Source: Olivibacter sp. SDN3
GTDB lineage: Bacteria; Bacteroidota; Bacteroidia; Sphingobacteriales; Sphingobacteriaceae
Direction of reading: 5' to 3'
NCBI RefSeq assembly: GCF_014334135.1
Contig: NZ_CP060497.1
Location: 1,488,001 to 1,552,000, forward strand
DNA length: 64,000 nt
Shown: positions 8,599 through 18,116 of the stretch, in pieces
How positions within the stretch are numbered: position 1 is the first letter of the stretch
How the letters are laid out: the number at the start of each line of letters is the position of its first letter
Notes under the pieces: model-generated
Databases searched by the model: none
Seen by the model: only the letters and a program-made list of their open reading frames with translations
Told to the model about the DNA's origin: nothing
Translations under genes and position numbers: made by a program

Positions 8599-10152
8599 TT
8601 AATTTGCAACAACTACCTGCATATTAGAAGGTTCACTTTCATTTTTCATGCGATCAATAGCGGTAACAACGTAGGTATATTGAAGCCCTTGCCTTACCGA
8701 TTGGTCGGTGAAAAAGTTCCGATTGACGTCATAAATAATTTCTAAGATATTCCGGGTGTTTTCAAGGTTGATTTCTTCCCCCGCATTGAACCGATAGACC
8801 ACGTAACCGTAAGCTTCATCATTATCTATTGCTTTTTCAGGAATTGCCCACCTCAAGGAAATGCCACTTCCGGTCAAAATGTTATACACGAGGTTTTTTG
8901 GAGCCATCGGGGGAATACTGTCTATCCAAGGCATTGTTGGGGGAAGGGCCTTATAGCGGTAGAAATTATATTGCAAAGAGTCTCGAAATCCGGCCAAATT
9001 GTTTACCAAAGATTTGGAACTGAAATAAACACTCCCTTGAACGAGGGGATTTCTCCTTAAGTGACGTAATTGTTCGGGTAATTGATCTCTATTCTTCCAG
9101 CCCGGAGAATTGTCTGCTGCACGATAAGCAGCATGACCTATATATACATGTTTACCGAAAGCATTTTTACTCCACCAATCGAGTAGAATTTCATAGGCCG
9201 CAGCACGATTGTTAAAGGGAAAATAGACCTGTGGGTTGACGTAATCTATCCAGCCTTGTTGTAACCAGGCCCTCGCATCTGCATATAGCTGTGAATAGCC
9301 GCTTAGTCCGGAAGTTTCAGAGCCTTCCGGGTGTTGTTTCCTGTTTTGCCAAATTCCGAAAGGGCTTATTCCAAATTTGACATGCTTCTTTTCGTGGTGA
9401 ATACTATCAGACAATGTTTTAATTAGATGATTAACGTTGTTTCTTCTCCAATCGTCTATCCTCTTGTGACCCCTCCCATATTTGTTGAATGTTTGTATAT
9501 CGGGAATGGTCTGTCCTGCTGCCGGATACGGATAAAAGTAATCATCAAAATGAACACCGTCTATATCGTAATTTTTGACCACAGATAATATTACGCTAAC
9601 AATATATTGCTGAACCTCGGGTATTCCTGGATTGAAAAGCCTTTTGCCGGCATAGGTAAAAAACCACTCAGGGTGCCGTTTCGTTATGTGTTTTGGGCTC
9701 ACATTGGCTTCACTGAGATCAAAGGTAGCGCGGTAGGGATTAAACCAAGCGTGCAACTCCATCCCTCTGTTATGTGCTTCTTCTATAGCGAACTCCAAGG
9801 GATCATAGATTGGAGAAGGGGCAAAACCTTGTTTCCCTGTTAGAAAGCGAGACCATAATTCTTCTCCCTTTAAGTAAATAGCATCTGCTGATGGGCGTAT
9901 TTGTAGGAAAACAGCATTTAACCCTGCGCGTTGATGTGCATCAAGTAAACGTAAAAGTTCCTGCTTTTGTTCGTTAGTGGTTAACCCTGGTTTCGATGGC
10001 CAATCGATGTTCGCTACCGAGGCAACCCATACACCCCTTAATTCTCGTTTGGGAATTTGTAAATCGCTGCGTTGAGCATATGCATGGCAACCTAATGTAA
10101 ACTGAAAAACGATAGTGATAATGATTATGATAGAGCTTTTCCGGAAGTTCAT
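8599..10152 (-). CDS. Family 10-like glycosyl hydrolase (GHL10/DUF187) with C-terminal Fn3-like domain
   Basis: 517 residues. An N-terminal hydrophobic segment ends near HAYAQ (signal peptide; a Cys at about 22 makes a lipoprotein possible). The GHL10 catalytic barrel begins with ELRGVWVASVANIDWPSKPG and includes GLNAVFLQIRPSADA, ELHAWFNPYRATF, and YDIDGVHFDDYFYPYP, where the acidic pair sits in the predicted active site. From about residue 420 a fibronectin-III-like module follows (PPMAPKNLVYNIL). Members are exported proteins thought to act on cell-wall or polysaccharide glycosides; the substrate is not evident. The gene is monocistronic and divergent from the coiled-coil gene at 10419. Confidence 0.9.
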   Translation of the reverse strand: MNFRKSSIIIIITIVFQFTLGCHAYAQRSDLQIPKRELRGVWVASVANIDWPSKPGLTTNEQKQELLRLLDAHQRAGLNAVFLQIRPSADAIYLKGEELWSRFLTGKQGFAPSPIYDPLEFAIEEAHNRGMELHAWFNPYRATFDLSEANVSPKHITKRHPEWFFTYAGKRLFNPGIPEVQQYIVSVILSVVKNYDIDGVHFDDYFYPYPAAGQTIPDIQTFNKYGRGHKRIDDWRRNNVNHLIKTLSDSIHHEKKHVKFGISPFGIWQNRKQHPEGSETSGLSGYSQLYADARAWLQQGWIDYVNPQVYFPFNNRAAAYEILLDWWSKNAFGKHVYIGHAAYRAADNSPGWKNRDQLPEQLRHLRRNPLVQGSVYFSSKSLVNNLAGFRDSLQYNFYRYKALPPTMPWIDSIPPMAPKNLVYNILTGSGISLRWAIPEKAIDNDEAYGYVVYRFNAGEEINLENTRNILEIIYDVNRNFFTDQSVRQGLQYTYVVTAIDRMKNESEPSNMQVVVAN

Positions 10153-10418
10153 TTAAGCGCGATATTTTTAAAACGAAATAACAACTTATTGCTTGGTATT
10201 AATTGTAAAAGGTTGTAAAGATAAGTATCGCAATGACGATGCAAAAAAAAAATGGGTAAAAGAGATAATACATAATTTTTAAAGGGCCTATATAAGGCTT
10301 TATCTGGTCTATAACGTAAAAAAACAGGTATGCAGTTTTTTTAACATTTTAAAAAAAGATGTTGGAACAATTTTTGATAACCACTTTATACCTAATAAGC
10401 TAAAACTGTATAAAGAAA

Positions 10419-11396
10419 ATGGAAGAGAACGATGTAGTGTATAAGAGGCACCTTATGACGGGGGGTTATGAGGGAGAGGACGATACAAATAAAGAAATAA
10501 ATAAAGGAGATAATAATAAAGACTCTACCAAAGTATATTTTTTTATTGTGGCAATTATTGCGCTGTTAGCCACGAACGTATACTTTTATCTTAAATATAA
10601 GAATTCTGACAGTCAAAATATTACCATTACAAGCGAGAAAAGCCAGATGGAGGCCGAACTTGATAGAATTGAATTGGAACTTGATCGGGTAACGAAAGCA
10701 AACTTGGCGCTATCAGAGGCGTTGAAGTCGGAACGTGAAAATGCCCGCTTAAAAATCGAGGAACTACGGGCAAAACTTACACAAAATGAATTGGACAGAG
10801 CTGATATGCAGAAAACCCAACAGGAGATTACGCAGTTACGTCAATCTGTTGCGAAGTATTCAAAGGATGCGGAGCGGTTAAAAAATGAGAACCGGCTTCT
10901 TCTATCGGAACGTGATAGTTTAAAAGTTTCTATGAATCATGCAACGGCAAAGGCACAGGAATTGGAAGATATAAACCAGGAACTGGAAAGTAAAGTGAAC
11001 ATTGCCTCTGCACTTAAAATTTCCTCTATTAACATTAATGCTTTTCGGGTGCGCAAAAACGGAAGGGAAAATATTGAAACAAGGGCTAGAAGGGCAGATA
11101 AGCTGAAGATTGATTTTAATATTGCAGAAAATGCTATAGCAAAGGAAGCCATATATGATATCTATGTTAGAATAATAGAGCCCAATGGAAACTTGCTTAT
11201 CCGTGAAAACAATATTTTTGAAGCGGATGGTGTAGAATTGCAATATACCTATAAGACGGGTATTGAATTTTCGAACGATGGAAAACTATATTCAATTGAA
11301 TGGCCCGGAATAGAGGGATTTAAGCCCGGGACTTACACCGTAGTGTTATATACGAATAAGGGTACTATGGGCCGGGGAACAATTAGGCTTTCTTAG
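10419..11396 (+). CDS. Membrane-anchored coiled-coil protein of unknown function
   Basis: 325 residues. A charged cytoplasmic N-terminus of about 38 residues precedes a single transmembrane helix (VYFFIVAIIALLATNVYFYL). A long coiled coil follows from about residue 65 to 190, rich in E, K, L and R (for example LDRIELELDRVTKANLALSEAL). The last 130 residues look like a beta-rich globular domain with YDIYVRIIEPNGNLLI and GFKPGTYTVVLYTNKG. No enzyme motif is visible. The topology suggests a periplasmic rod carrying a sandwich domain. The gene ends 13 bp before the convergent histidine kinase. Confidence 0.75.
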   Translation: MEENDVVYKRHLMTGGYEGEDDTNKEINKGDNNKDSTKVYFFIVAIIALLATNVYFYLKYKNSDSQNITITSEKSQMEAELDRIELELDRVTKANLALSEALKSERENARLKIEELRAKLTQNELDRADMQKTQQEITQLRQSVAKYSKDAERLKNENRLLLSERDSLKVSMNHATAKAQELEDINQELESKVNIASALKISSININAFRVRKNGRENIETRARRADKLKIDFNIAENAIAKEAIYDIYVRIIEPNGNLLIRENNIFEADGVELQYTYKTGIEFSNDGKLYSIEWPGIEGFKPGTYTVVLYTNKGTMGRGTIRLS

Positions 11397-11409
11397 AAAG
11401 TGGGAGAAA

Positions 11410-14400
11410 TTAATTTTGTGGTAATTCTATATAAAAAGTTGTGCCATAACCGATTTTTGTAGTATAAGTAATCGAGCCTCCCATACTTTCGATGGTTTGC
11501 TTGACGAAAGCGAGACCAAGACCTGTCCCTGAGCTTTTAGTAGTAAAGTTGGGTTGAAAGATGCGCTCTCTCACATTGGCATCGATACCATTTCCATTGT
11601 CTTTTATCGCGATACATATTGTGTTAGGTAATAGTTTTAGTGAAATATAGATGATGCTGGACCCCCTTCCGAATTTAGCTTCAATAGCATTTTTTATCAA
11701 ATTGCTGAACGATCGACGTAGCTGATCACGGTCTCCCCTAACCTTAATTTGGTCTTGCCCGAGGTTTTTAAAGGTGATGTCTACTGCCGCGTTATTGTTA
11801 TATATAGGGATGATTTTTTCTATCACATCCACAATGTCCACATCCTCTAACTGCGTGTCGGGCATGCGGGCAAAATTAGAGAATTCTGAGGCAATAGTAG
11901 ATAAACTATCGATCTGCTCAATGAACGATTTACTGAAGCGTTTAAATTTCTGATCAAAATTTGGATCATTTTCTTTCCAAGAGCGTTCTAAAAGCTGAAC
12001 ACCTAACTTCAAAGGTGTTAAGGGGTTTTTTATTTCATGTGCTACCTGTTTTGCCATTTCCCGCCAGGCGGTTTCTCTTTCAGATTGCGCAATTTTGTTA
12101 GCACTTACTTCCAATGCCGCAATCATATTATTGTATTCCCTTATTAACGACCCGATTTCATCGTTTCTTTTCCAGAAGATAGGCTCATTTGGCTTTCCAA
12201 TAGATGTTTTCGCCAAGCTGCGTTGTACGAGGGTGAGCGGTGAGGTTATTCTGTTGGCGATAAAAACCGCAAATAAACCTAATGCAACTATAACCAGCGC
12301 ATAAATATTAATAAGTGTATTGAGAAGCATACCGATACGTTCTGCAAAGTCTTTTTCATTCGAAAAATAGGGTAAGCTTAAATAAGCAATGGTTTCGTCT
12401 TGGTCGTTCTTAATAGGCGCATAGGCGACGGCATACTCCATGCTGCCTATTTTCTCCTTTTGAAAATACTCTGAACGCTCAAATTTTGACATGTGGAGCC
12501 ATGCTTTCGCATTCATATAACGAGAAGTTAAACCGAGGTCATAAATTTTACTTTGGGTGGTATAAAAGAGAGTGCCATCGAGCTTATATAGGCCGATATC
12601 AGCAGCATTTGAATTTGCGGTATTATAAAGGTCTCTTTCAATTTCAACGCTGGAAGCGTTGTTGGCGTCTTTGAAGATGGTGTTTTCTAAACCGGCCGCT
12701 ATTTGATTGATTCTTTTTACTGTATTGATCTCTTGCTGATGCTCATACTGATTGCTGATACTTATAAACGTAATTACCCCGGCAATAATCAGTGTGATAA
12801 CTACGGCTAGCACAACAAATGCTTGAATTCTGGTTCGATATAGTACCCTATTCTGTGTTATCCAGAAAGATCTCCTGACATTCCGTAGGCTAAAGTCGTA
12901 GTTCTTTAACGTTAATATTAACCATTGTGAAGCATAGGCAATGATGGCAAAAATGAGCAATACAAGAAAAATAAAAGAGAGCGTAGCCAGCTGTACCCAT
13001 GAACCTTGTCTATCTTTACTTAGTATCATTAGAATATGCTCATTTGGCCTATACATTAATTCGGTTCCTCCTGTTGGCTTATTGATATTAATATACTGAA
13101 GCTGCTTTTTGGGATACTCCTGATCAGTGATGGCAAAAAGGTGGTTTCCGAACTGGTTGACTAGTTTTCCATTTCGATACAGCGCAAAAGAATACTGCTC
13201 TAAATTTTCTTGCTTATTCAATCGGCCATTGCTTAGAATCTCCGGAAAGGATACGTAACGCTCAAAGGCTTTACTTGTGAGTTCTATTAGGGTAGTGCCA
13301 ATTTCTTTCCCGTCAACAATCACGGGAATTAATCCAAAATATAAGAGATTGCCGAAATTGTTATGTACTCGATAAAAATAATCGGAAACCTTAATAGAGC
13401 CAGATTCTACTTTTTGCTTGTAATAGTTTAGTTTTTGCACACTTCTGACGTCATCGGGAAAACTTCTAACCAATTGGTAAACGTTGAACTCGTATCTGGA
13501 AAGATAGCCGCTAAAATAAGCCTGTTTGACATAATCATTTAAAACATGGATATTATAACGTCGTGGATGAGAAAAGTAGTTTTTTAAGTGCGCATCATTG
13601 GCAACATTTTTTTCAATACTGTAAAAAAGGAACACAGCGTCTGGATCGTCGGCAGACTCTAGTTTTTGTAGGATTAATTTTTGTGTTTCAAGCTCTTTTT
13701 CGTTAATAAATTCGGTTTGTTTTAAGGATGCAATACAGGCAAATAATAGAAGGGTTGTTATGAAGGCGACTAGATTAAAGCGGTGTTTATTATAAAATGT
13801 GTGAGCCCTCAATAATACAATGGCCGCAAAAATAAAAAAGGTGATTGTTAGTGTATCAGAAAAATGTTGAAATAAAGCAAAAACGGCGATGGTTACAAAA
13901 AATAAAATGAACCATAACCGTTTGCCAACGCTGAAGTTTAATGATACTGCAAATAAAATTTCTATCAGTAAATACACGTTTAATATCACCAGACAGAGCG
14001 ATAAAATTCCAAGCCAACTAAAAACATTTAATTTTAGAATGTTTGTTACATCAAACTGAATGTTAGAATTACCTATTAAATCATTGAACACACTGACCGT
14101 GTGTATACCAACTACATATAACAGGATAGCTGCCGATGAGTAGAAAAGAATGCTACAGGTTAATTTAAATTGTTTCTTCGGTTGAAATGATATCAGCTGA
14201 TTTCGATAGTTATATACATAACACATAAACCAAGCTGTTGATATGATATTGAGTAAAAATGCCCCTAAGGACGGGAAGATAAAACTGGAAGCGTAGTACC
14301 GTGGATCAAAGACCTCATTAAAAAAACGATTAGCTAACCAAGCTGTTTGTAAATCGAGGAACCGGGTCAACGAGAAGAAAGCAAAAAAGATAACGATGGA

Positions 14401-15123
14401 TGTTTTTACATAGCCTTTATCGGCAATCCAGACGCACACGCTGTTCATAAGTATGGCGGCAAAAAAAATAGCGGCGAGCCACATAGCCAGCTCTAGCTTT
14501 GAGAAAAGTGTGTCTGCCGTGTGCGGTTTGAGCTTTACGGAGAGGAGGTACTTGCCGTCTGCATTTCTAATATTATAGACTGGACTATCATCGTAAGAGG
14601 CGATCTCTAGGTTTTGGGAGCGGATAAGATCTTCTGAAAACGTTTCTTTTAAATAATCATTTTTTAGTGGATACTTAGACTTTATTGGAATAAGACAGAC
14701 CACAGAAAAACCTCCCCTAGTTTTCTTAATAGCTTCGTACCATCCATTGTCTGCAGCGATTAACGAACTGCCATCAGACAATCCTGCGTCTGATTGTGGG
14801 ACAATTTTATCAGAACCCCAGAAAACCAGCTCACTGTTGGAAAACGTATATAGGTAAACTTGTTTTTTCTCTCCTAAAAAACCAACAACCTTCTCCGTGA
14901 GGTTTTCGTTGTTGCTGATGTCTTTTAGCTCGTTGAAATTAACATTGTCATCTAAGAACGATTTAACAAACTGTTCCTTTTTATGCAGATTTTGCTCAAT
15001 ACGTTTTGCTTCAATACGTAAAATCTCCTCTTTCTGAAAAGTGATATTTATGGTTATCGCTGTTCCAATAAAACAGAGCGTTAGCACCAGTAATAATATC
15101 CGTATTTTTAAAGAGGTATTCAA
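11410..15123 (-). CDS. Large NtrY-like membrane sensor histidine kinase
   Basis: 1237 residues, much longer than typical kinases. There is a transmembrane helix at residues 7-26, a periplasmic loop, a cluster of several helices from about 210 to 490, a second extracytoplasmic region, then helices near 725 and 775, another sensor region, a helix near 925 and a HAMP domain. The kinase core has the H box QVAHEIKNPLTPLKLGVQLL (near residue 1025), N box SFSNLIKNAIEAKFG, G1 DNGNGID, F box IFQPNFTTK and G2 SGTGLGLAFVKQT. The HEIKNPLTPLKL form is typical of NtrY-type kinases paired with sigma-54 activators. No response regulator gene is adjacent, so the partner is elsewhere. The cytoplasmic kinase is presumably controlled by the long membrane and periplasmic part. 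Confidence 0.93.
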   Translation of the reverse strand: MNTSLKIRILLLVLTLCFIGTAITINITFQKEEILRIEAKRIEQNLHKKEQFVKSFLDDNVNFNELKDISNNENLTEKVVGFLGEKKQVYLYTFSNSELVFWGSDKIVPQSDAGLSDGSSLIAADNGWYEAIKKTRGGFSVVCLIPIKSKYPLKNDYLKETFSEDLIRSQNLEIASYDDSPVYNIRNADGKYLLSVKLKPHTADTLFSKLELAMWLAAIFFAAILMNSVCVWIADKGYVKTSIVIFFAFFSLTRFLDLQTAWLANRFFNEVFDPRYYASSFIFPSLGAFLLNIISTAWFMCYVYNYRNQLISFQPKKQFKLTCSILFYSSAAILLYVVGIHTVSVFNDLIGNSNIQFDVTNILKLNVFSWLGILSLCLVILNVYLLIEILFAVSLNFSVGKRLWFILFFVTIAVFALFQHFSDTLTITFFIFAAIVLLRAHTFYNKHRFNLVAFITTLLLFACIASLKQTEFINEKELETQKLILQKLESADDPDAVFLFYSIEKNVANDAHLKNYFSHPRRYNIHVLNDYVKQAYFSGYLSRYEFNVYQLVRSFPDDVRSVQKLNYYKQKVESGSIKVSDYFYRVHNNFGNLLYFGLIPVIVDGKEIGTTLIELTSKAFERYVSFPEILSNGRLNKQENLEQYSFALYRNGKLVNQFGNHLFAITDQEYPKKQLQYININKPTGGTELMYRPNEHILMILSKDRQGSWVQLATLSFIFLVLLIFAIIAYASQWLILTLKNYDFSLRNVRRSFWITQNRVLYRTRIQAFVVLAVVITLIIAGVITFISISNQYEHQQEINTVKRINQIAAGLENTIFKDANNASSVEIERDLYNTANSNAADIGLYKLDGTLFYTTQSKIYDLGLTSRYMNAKAWLHMSKFERSEYFQKEKIGSMEYAVAYAPIKNDQDETIAYLSLPYFSNEKDFAERIGMLLNTLINIYALVIVALGLFAVFIANRITSPLTLVQRSLAKTSIGKPNEPIFWKRNDEIGSLIREYNNMIAALEVSANKIAQSERETAWREMAKQVAHEIKNPLTPLKLGVQLLERSWKENDPNFDQKFKRFSKSFIEQIDSLSTIASEFSNFARMPDTQLEDVDIVDVIEKIIPIYNNNAAVDITFKNLGQDQIKVRGDRDQLRRSFSNLIKNAIEAKFGRGSSIIYISLKLLPNTICIAIKDNGNGIDANVRERIFQPNFTTKSSGTGLGLAFVKQTIESMGGSITYTTKIGYGTTFYIELPQN

Positions 15124-15154
15124 CGTAATATATAAAAAATTATAAGTCTAGGGT

Positions 15155-15196
15155 AAAAATAGAAAAAACCTCATACGTTTGCGTACATATGAGGTT
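15155..15196 (-). terminator. Intrinsic terminator after fabD
   Basis: On the minus strand a 9-bp perfect stem (AACCTCATA / TATGAGGTT; arms 15188-15196 and 15167-15175) is followed by a T-rich run (TTTTTTCTATTTTT). It lies just past the fabD stop. Confidence 0.8.
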
Positions 15197-15229
15197 AAAT
15201 GATTGAAAATAAAAAATTCGTGTTGGTAA

Positions 15230-16114
15230 TTATAGCTGTGCAGAGGACGTGGAGGCCTGTCTATTTACCTTTTTTACCAGCCCTTGCAGTACATTTCCCG
15301 GGCCGACTTCAGTAAAAGAAGTTGCACCGTCTTCTAGCATATGTTCTACGGTTTGTGTCCAACGTACAGCTCCCGTCAGTTGAGCAATTAGGTTAAATTT
15401 AATACTTTCTGGGTCGGTATACGCTTTTGCGTCGATATTTTGATATATCGGACAAATTGGGGTAACAATGGTGGTTTTTTCTATGGCCTCTTGTAATTCG
15501 GCTCGGGCACTTTCCATAAGAGGCGAATGAAAGGCTCCGCCTACATTTAACTTCAGGGCTCGCTTAGCGCCTGCTTCTATCAATAAGGAACAAGCTTTGT
15601 CTATACCTTCAATAGTACCTGAAATCACTAGTTGGCCAGGACAATTATAATTAGCAGGCACCACAACTTCGCTTACTCTTTGACAGATATCTTCTACCGT
15701 AAAATCGTCTAAACCTAAGATGGCAGCCATGGTCGAAGGTTGAATTTCACATGCTTTCTGCATGGCATTTGCCCGTTTGGCTACCAGTGTTAGACCATCT
15801 TGAAAACTCAGTGCCTGTGCGGCAACAAGTGCCGAGAACTCTCCTAAAGAATGTCCTGCTACCATTTGTGGTACAAAGGAACTTCCTAGTGCTTTTGCTA
15901 AAACAACGGAGTGTAAAAATATTGCCGGTTGAGTAACGTTGGTCTGTTTTAAGTCCTCATCGTTACCGCTGAACATGATATCTGTAAGTCGGAAGCCCAA
16001 AACCTCATTGGCCTGTTCAAAAAGATAGCGGGTATCTTCATTATAGTCGTATAGATCTTTTCCCATCCCAACAAATTGCGCACCCTGTCCAGGAAATATG
16101 TATGCTTTTTTCAT
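15230..16114 (-). CDS. fabD: Malonyl-CoA:ACP transacylase
   Basis: 294 residues, normal length. It begins KKAYIFPGQGAQFVGMGKDL, carries the nucleophile-elbow motif VAGHSLGEFSAL (serine near residue 90) and the downstream GGAFHSPLM that holds the catalytic histidine. It moves malonyl from CoA to acyl carrier protein for fatty acid synthesis. It is the only gene of that pathway here; acpP and fabF are about 40 kb away in the window. A strong terminator follows at 15155-15196. Confidence 0.96.
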   Translation of the reverse strand: MKKAYIFPGQGAQFVGMGKDLYDYNEDTRYLFEQANEVLGFRLTDIMFSGNDEDLKQTNVTQPAIFLHSVVLAKALGSSFVPQMVAGHSLGEFSALVAAQALSFQDGLTLVAKRANAMQKACEIQPSTMAAILGLDDFTVEDICQRVSEVVVPANYNCPGQLVISGTIEGIDKACSLLIEAGAKRALKLNVGGAFHSPLMESARAELQEAIEKTTIVTPICPIYQNIDAKAYTDPESIKFNLIAQLTGAVRWTQTVEHMLEDGATSFTEVGPGNVLQGLVKKVNRQASTSSAQL

Positions 16115-16236
16115 TATACTATATAATTTGTTTAGTAGTGTTTGATTGTTGTCCTCGATAATGCCTTATATAGACTTGGTTAAACTAAATAACAAATGAC
16201 TTTCATCTTTAATCAGGAAAGACCAAAATTAACGAT

Positions 16237-16878
16237 TTAGTCTAGGCTAGCGGTAATTAACCTTAAAAATTCTGCTCTGGTACGTTCGTGGGCGAATTCT
16301 CCGGTAAATGCTGAAGTGGTAGTTACCGAGTTCTGTTTCTGTATTCCCCTCATTGCCATACATAAATGCTTACATTCAATTACCACCGCTACGCCAGCGG
16401 GTGCTAAGGTTGTTTGGATGCAATCTCTGATTTCATTAGTTAATCGCTCTTGTACCTGTAATCGGCGAGAAAATGCATCAACCACACGAGGGATTTTACT
16501 CAAACCCACAATGTGCCCATTGGGAATGTAAGCAACATGTGCTTTGCCAAAAAAAGGCAATATATGATGCTCACACATAGAATAAACTTCAATATCTTTT
16601 ACGACAACCATTTGACTATAGTCTTCTTCAAACATAGCGCTTTTTAAAATAGCCGATGGATCGATGTCGTATCCATGGGTCAGATACTGAAGGGCTTTAG
16701 CCACACGTTCGGGTGTTTTTAATAATCCGGCACGTTTAGGGTCCTCTCCTAGCTTCTCTAAAATATCTTGATAATGGCTGGCGATACTCGATACTTTATC
16801 TTTGTTGTAACGATCTATTTTCACGTAACCATCTAATTGTTCATCATCAAGGTGTGCTTCGCTATTTGTAATATTCAT
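16237..16878 (-). CDS. folE: GTP cyclohydrolase I
   Basis: 213 residues. The zinc-binding and catalytic residues are all present: MCEHH (C102, H104, H105) and ECKHLCM (H171, C173), plus the conserved [12 protein letters not shown] and RLQVQERLT stretches. It converts GTP to 7,8-dihydroneopterin triphosphate, the first step to folate, queuosine and biopterin compounds. It starts 15 bp after the pterin synthase gene on the same strand, so the two form a small operon in which FolE makes the substrate of its neighbour. Confidence 0.97.
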   Translation of the reverse strand: MNITNSEAHLDDEQLDGYVKIDRYNKDKVSSIASHYQDILEKLGEDPKRAGLLKTPERVAKALQYLTHGYDIDPSAILKSAMFEEDYSQMVVVKDIEVYSMCEHHILPFFGKAHVAYIPNGHIVGLSKIPRVVDAFSRRLQVQERLTNEIRDCIQTTLAPAGVAVVIECKHLCMAMRGIQKQNSVTTTSAFTGEFAHERTRAEFLRLITASLD

Positions 16879-16893
16879 GGATATGGTATGTGT

Positions 16894-17307
16894 TTAATTT
16901 CCGAAATATTCAACCGAGTTATTTTCGGTTTCCTGCAACTTTATACTGTGAAGTTGTGCCCCAACTGCTTCTATGGGCGTTTTTAGTTGATTAAAAATTT
17001 CAATTGCCAAGACTTCTGTTGAAGCCATCTTCCCTTGCATAAAATCTACATCTAGGTTTACATTACGGTGATCAAGTTTTTCGATAACATGCTCTAAAAT
17101 AATGGTTTTAAGAACCCTTAAATCAATAACAAAGCCTGTTTTTGGATCAACATTGCCCTTTATCGTCACAAAAAGCTCGTAATTATGACCATGCCAATTG
17201 GGGTTGCTACACTTGCCAAATGTAGCTTCGTTTTCTTCCAGGCTCCAATCGTCGCGATATAATTTGTGTGCTGCGCTAAAACGCTCTCTACGTGTAATGT
17301 AAATCAT
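16894..17307 (-). CDS. queD: 6-pyruvoyl/6-carboxytetrahydropterin synthase family protein
   Basis: 137 residues. Zinc ligands H14 (FSAAHKL), H39 and H41 (NWHGHNYEL) and the catalytic cysteine C33 (FGKCSNPN) are present, as is the late acid motif LQETENNSVEYFG. The family acts on 7,8-dihydroneopterin triphosphate, giving 6-carboxytetrahydropterin (QueD, queuosine route) or 6-pyruvoyltetrahydropterin (PTPS, biopterin route). The CSNPNWHGHNYE form is close to the PTPS type, and queuosine genes are not adjacent, so the symbol is tentative. Upstream of folE in the same operon; a TATCTTTG-type box lies on the minus strand at 17332-17325. Confidence 0.88.
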   Translation of the reverse strand: MIYITRRERFSAAHKLYRDDWSLEENEATFGKCSNPNWHGHNYELFVTIKGNVDPKTGFVIDLRVLKTIILEHVIEKLDHRNVNLDVDFMQGKMASTEVLAIEIFNQLKTPIEAVGAQLHSIKLQETENNSVEYFGN

Positions 17308-17392
17308 AACAATGAATTAGCCCGCAAAGATAAGCTTAATAATTTTAAGATTTTAAGATTTTAGCGAACGAAAATGCTTATATTGCCTTCTC

Positions 17393-18025
17393 ATGATGAT
17401 GAGTAGAATATTGATTGTGGCGGCTACGGCACAGGAAGTAGGTCCCTTTCTTTCATTTCTTGAAAAAAGCAATCTGCCTATAGATGTTGAAATTACCGGA
17501 GTAGGAATGGTGGCGACAGCTTTTGCTTTAGGAGAGGCCCTGCACCGGCAGGTGTACGATTTAGTTATAAATGTGGGTATAGCTGGTGCTTTCTCCAAGG
17601 AGCTTAGTTTAGGTGAGCTGGTGTTTGTTGAATGCGACTGTTTAGTTGAATTAGGTGCCGAAGATGGCTCGTCTTTTCTTTCTATTGAAAATCTTGGTTT
17701 AGGTATAAGTCATTATCAATGGGTTAAAGGAAATACTGGCTATTGGTTGCAGGACCTTAAGAGCGTAAATGGTATTACGGTGAATACGGTGCATGGAGAC
17801 GAAAAGTCAATAAAAAAAATAAACCAACGCTATACTGTGGCTGTTGAAAGTATGGAAGGTGCTGCTGTTTATTATGCCTGTAATAAATTAAAAGTGCCCT
17901 GTATACAGGTTCGATGTATTTCTAACTATGTAGAAAAAAGAAATAAAGGCAACTGGAAAATTGGTGAGGCTATCAAGGAACTGAATGATTGGCTTATTTC
18001 AAAAATGACATTTGAAATAAATTAG
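17393..18025 (+). CDS. mqnB: Futalosine hydrolase
   Basis: 210 residues of the nucleoside phosphorylase/nucleosidase fold: SRILIVAATAQEVGPFL, NVGIAGAFSKELSLGELVF, and VAVESMEGAAVYYACNK with the acidic residue that contacts the ribose. MqnB splits futalosine to dehypoxanthine futalosine and hypoxanthine in menaquinone synthesis. The assignment rests on the match to the nucleosidase family and on the next gene being mqnD. Three consecutive ATG codons occur at 17393-17401, so the exact start is uncertain by two residues. Confidence 0.92.
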   Translation: MMMSRILIVAATAQEVGPFLSFLEKSNLPIDVEITGVGMVATAFALGEALHRQVYDLVINVGIAGAFSKELSLGELVFVECDCLVELGAEDGSSFLSIENLGLGISHYQWVKGNTGYWLQDLKSVNGITVNTVHGDEKSIKKINQRYTVAVESMEGAAVYYACNKLKVPCIQVRCISNYVEKRNKGNWKIGEAIKELNDWLISKMTFEIN

Positions 18026-18116
18026 CTTTAGCAGATTCATCTACATTTGCTGGCGAGAAGAAAGGAAGGCCTCTATTATGGCAATGGTGGAAATTATTAA
18101 AATAGAGATTTTATAG

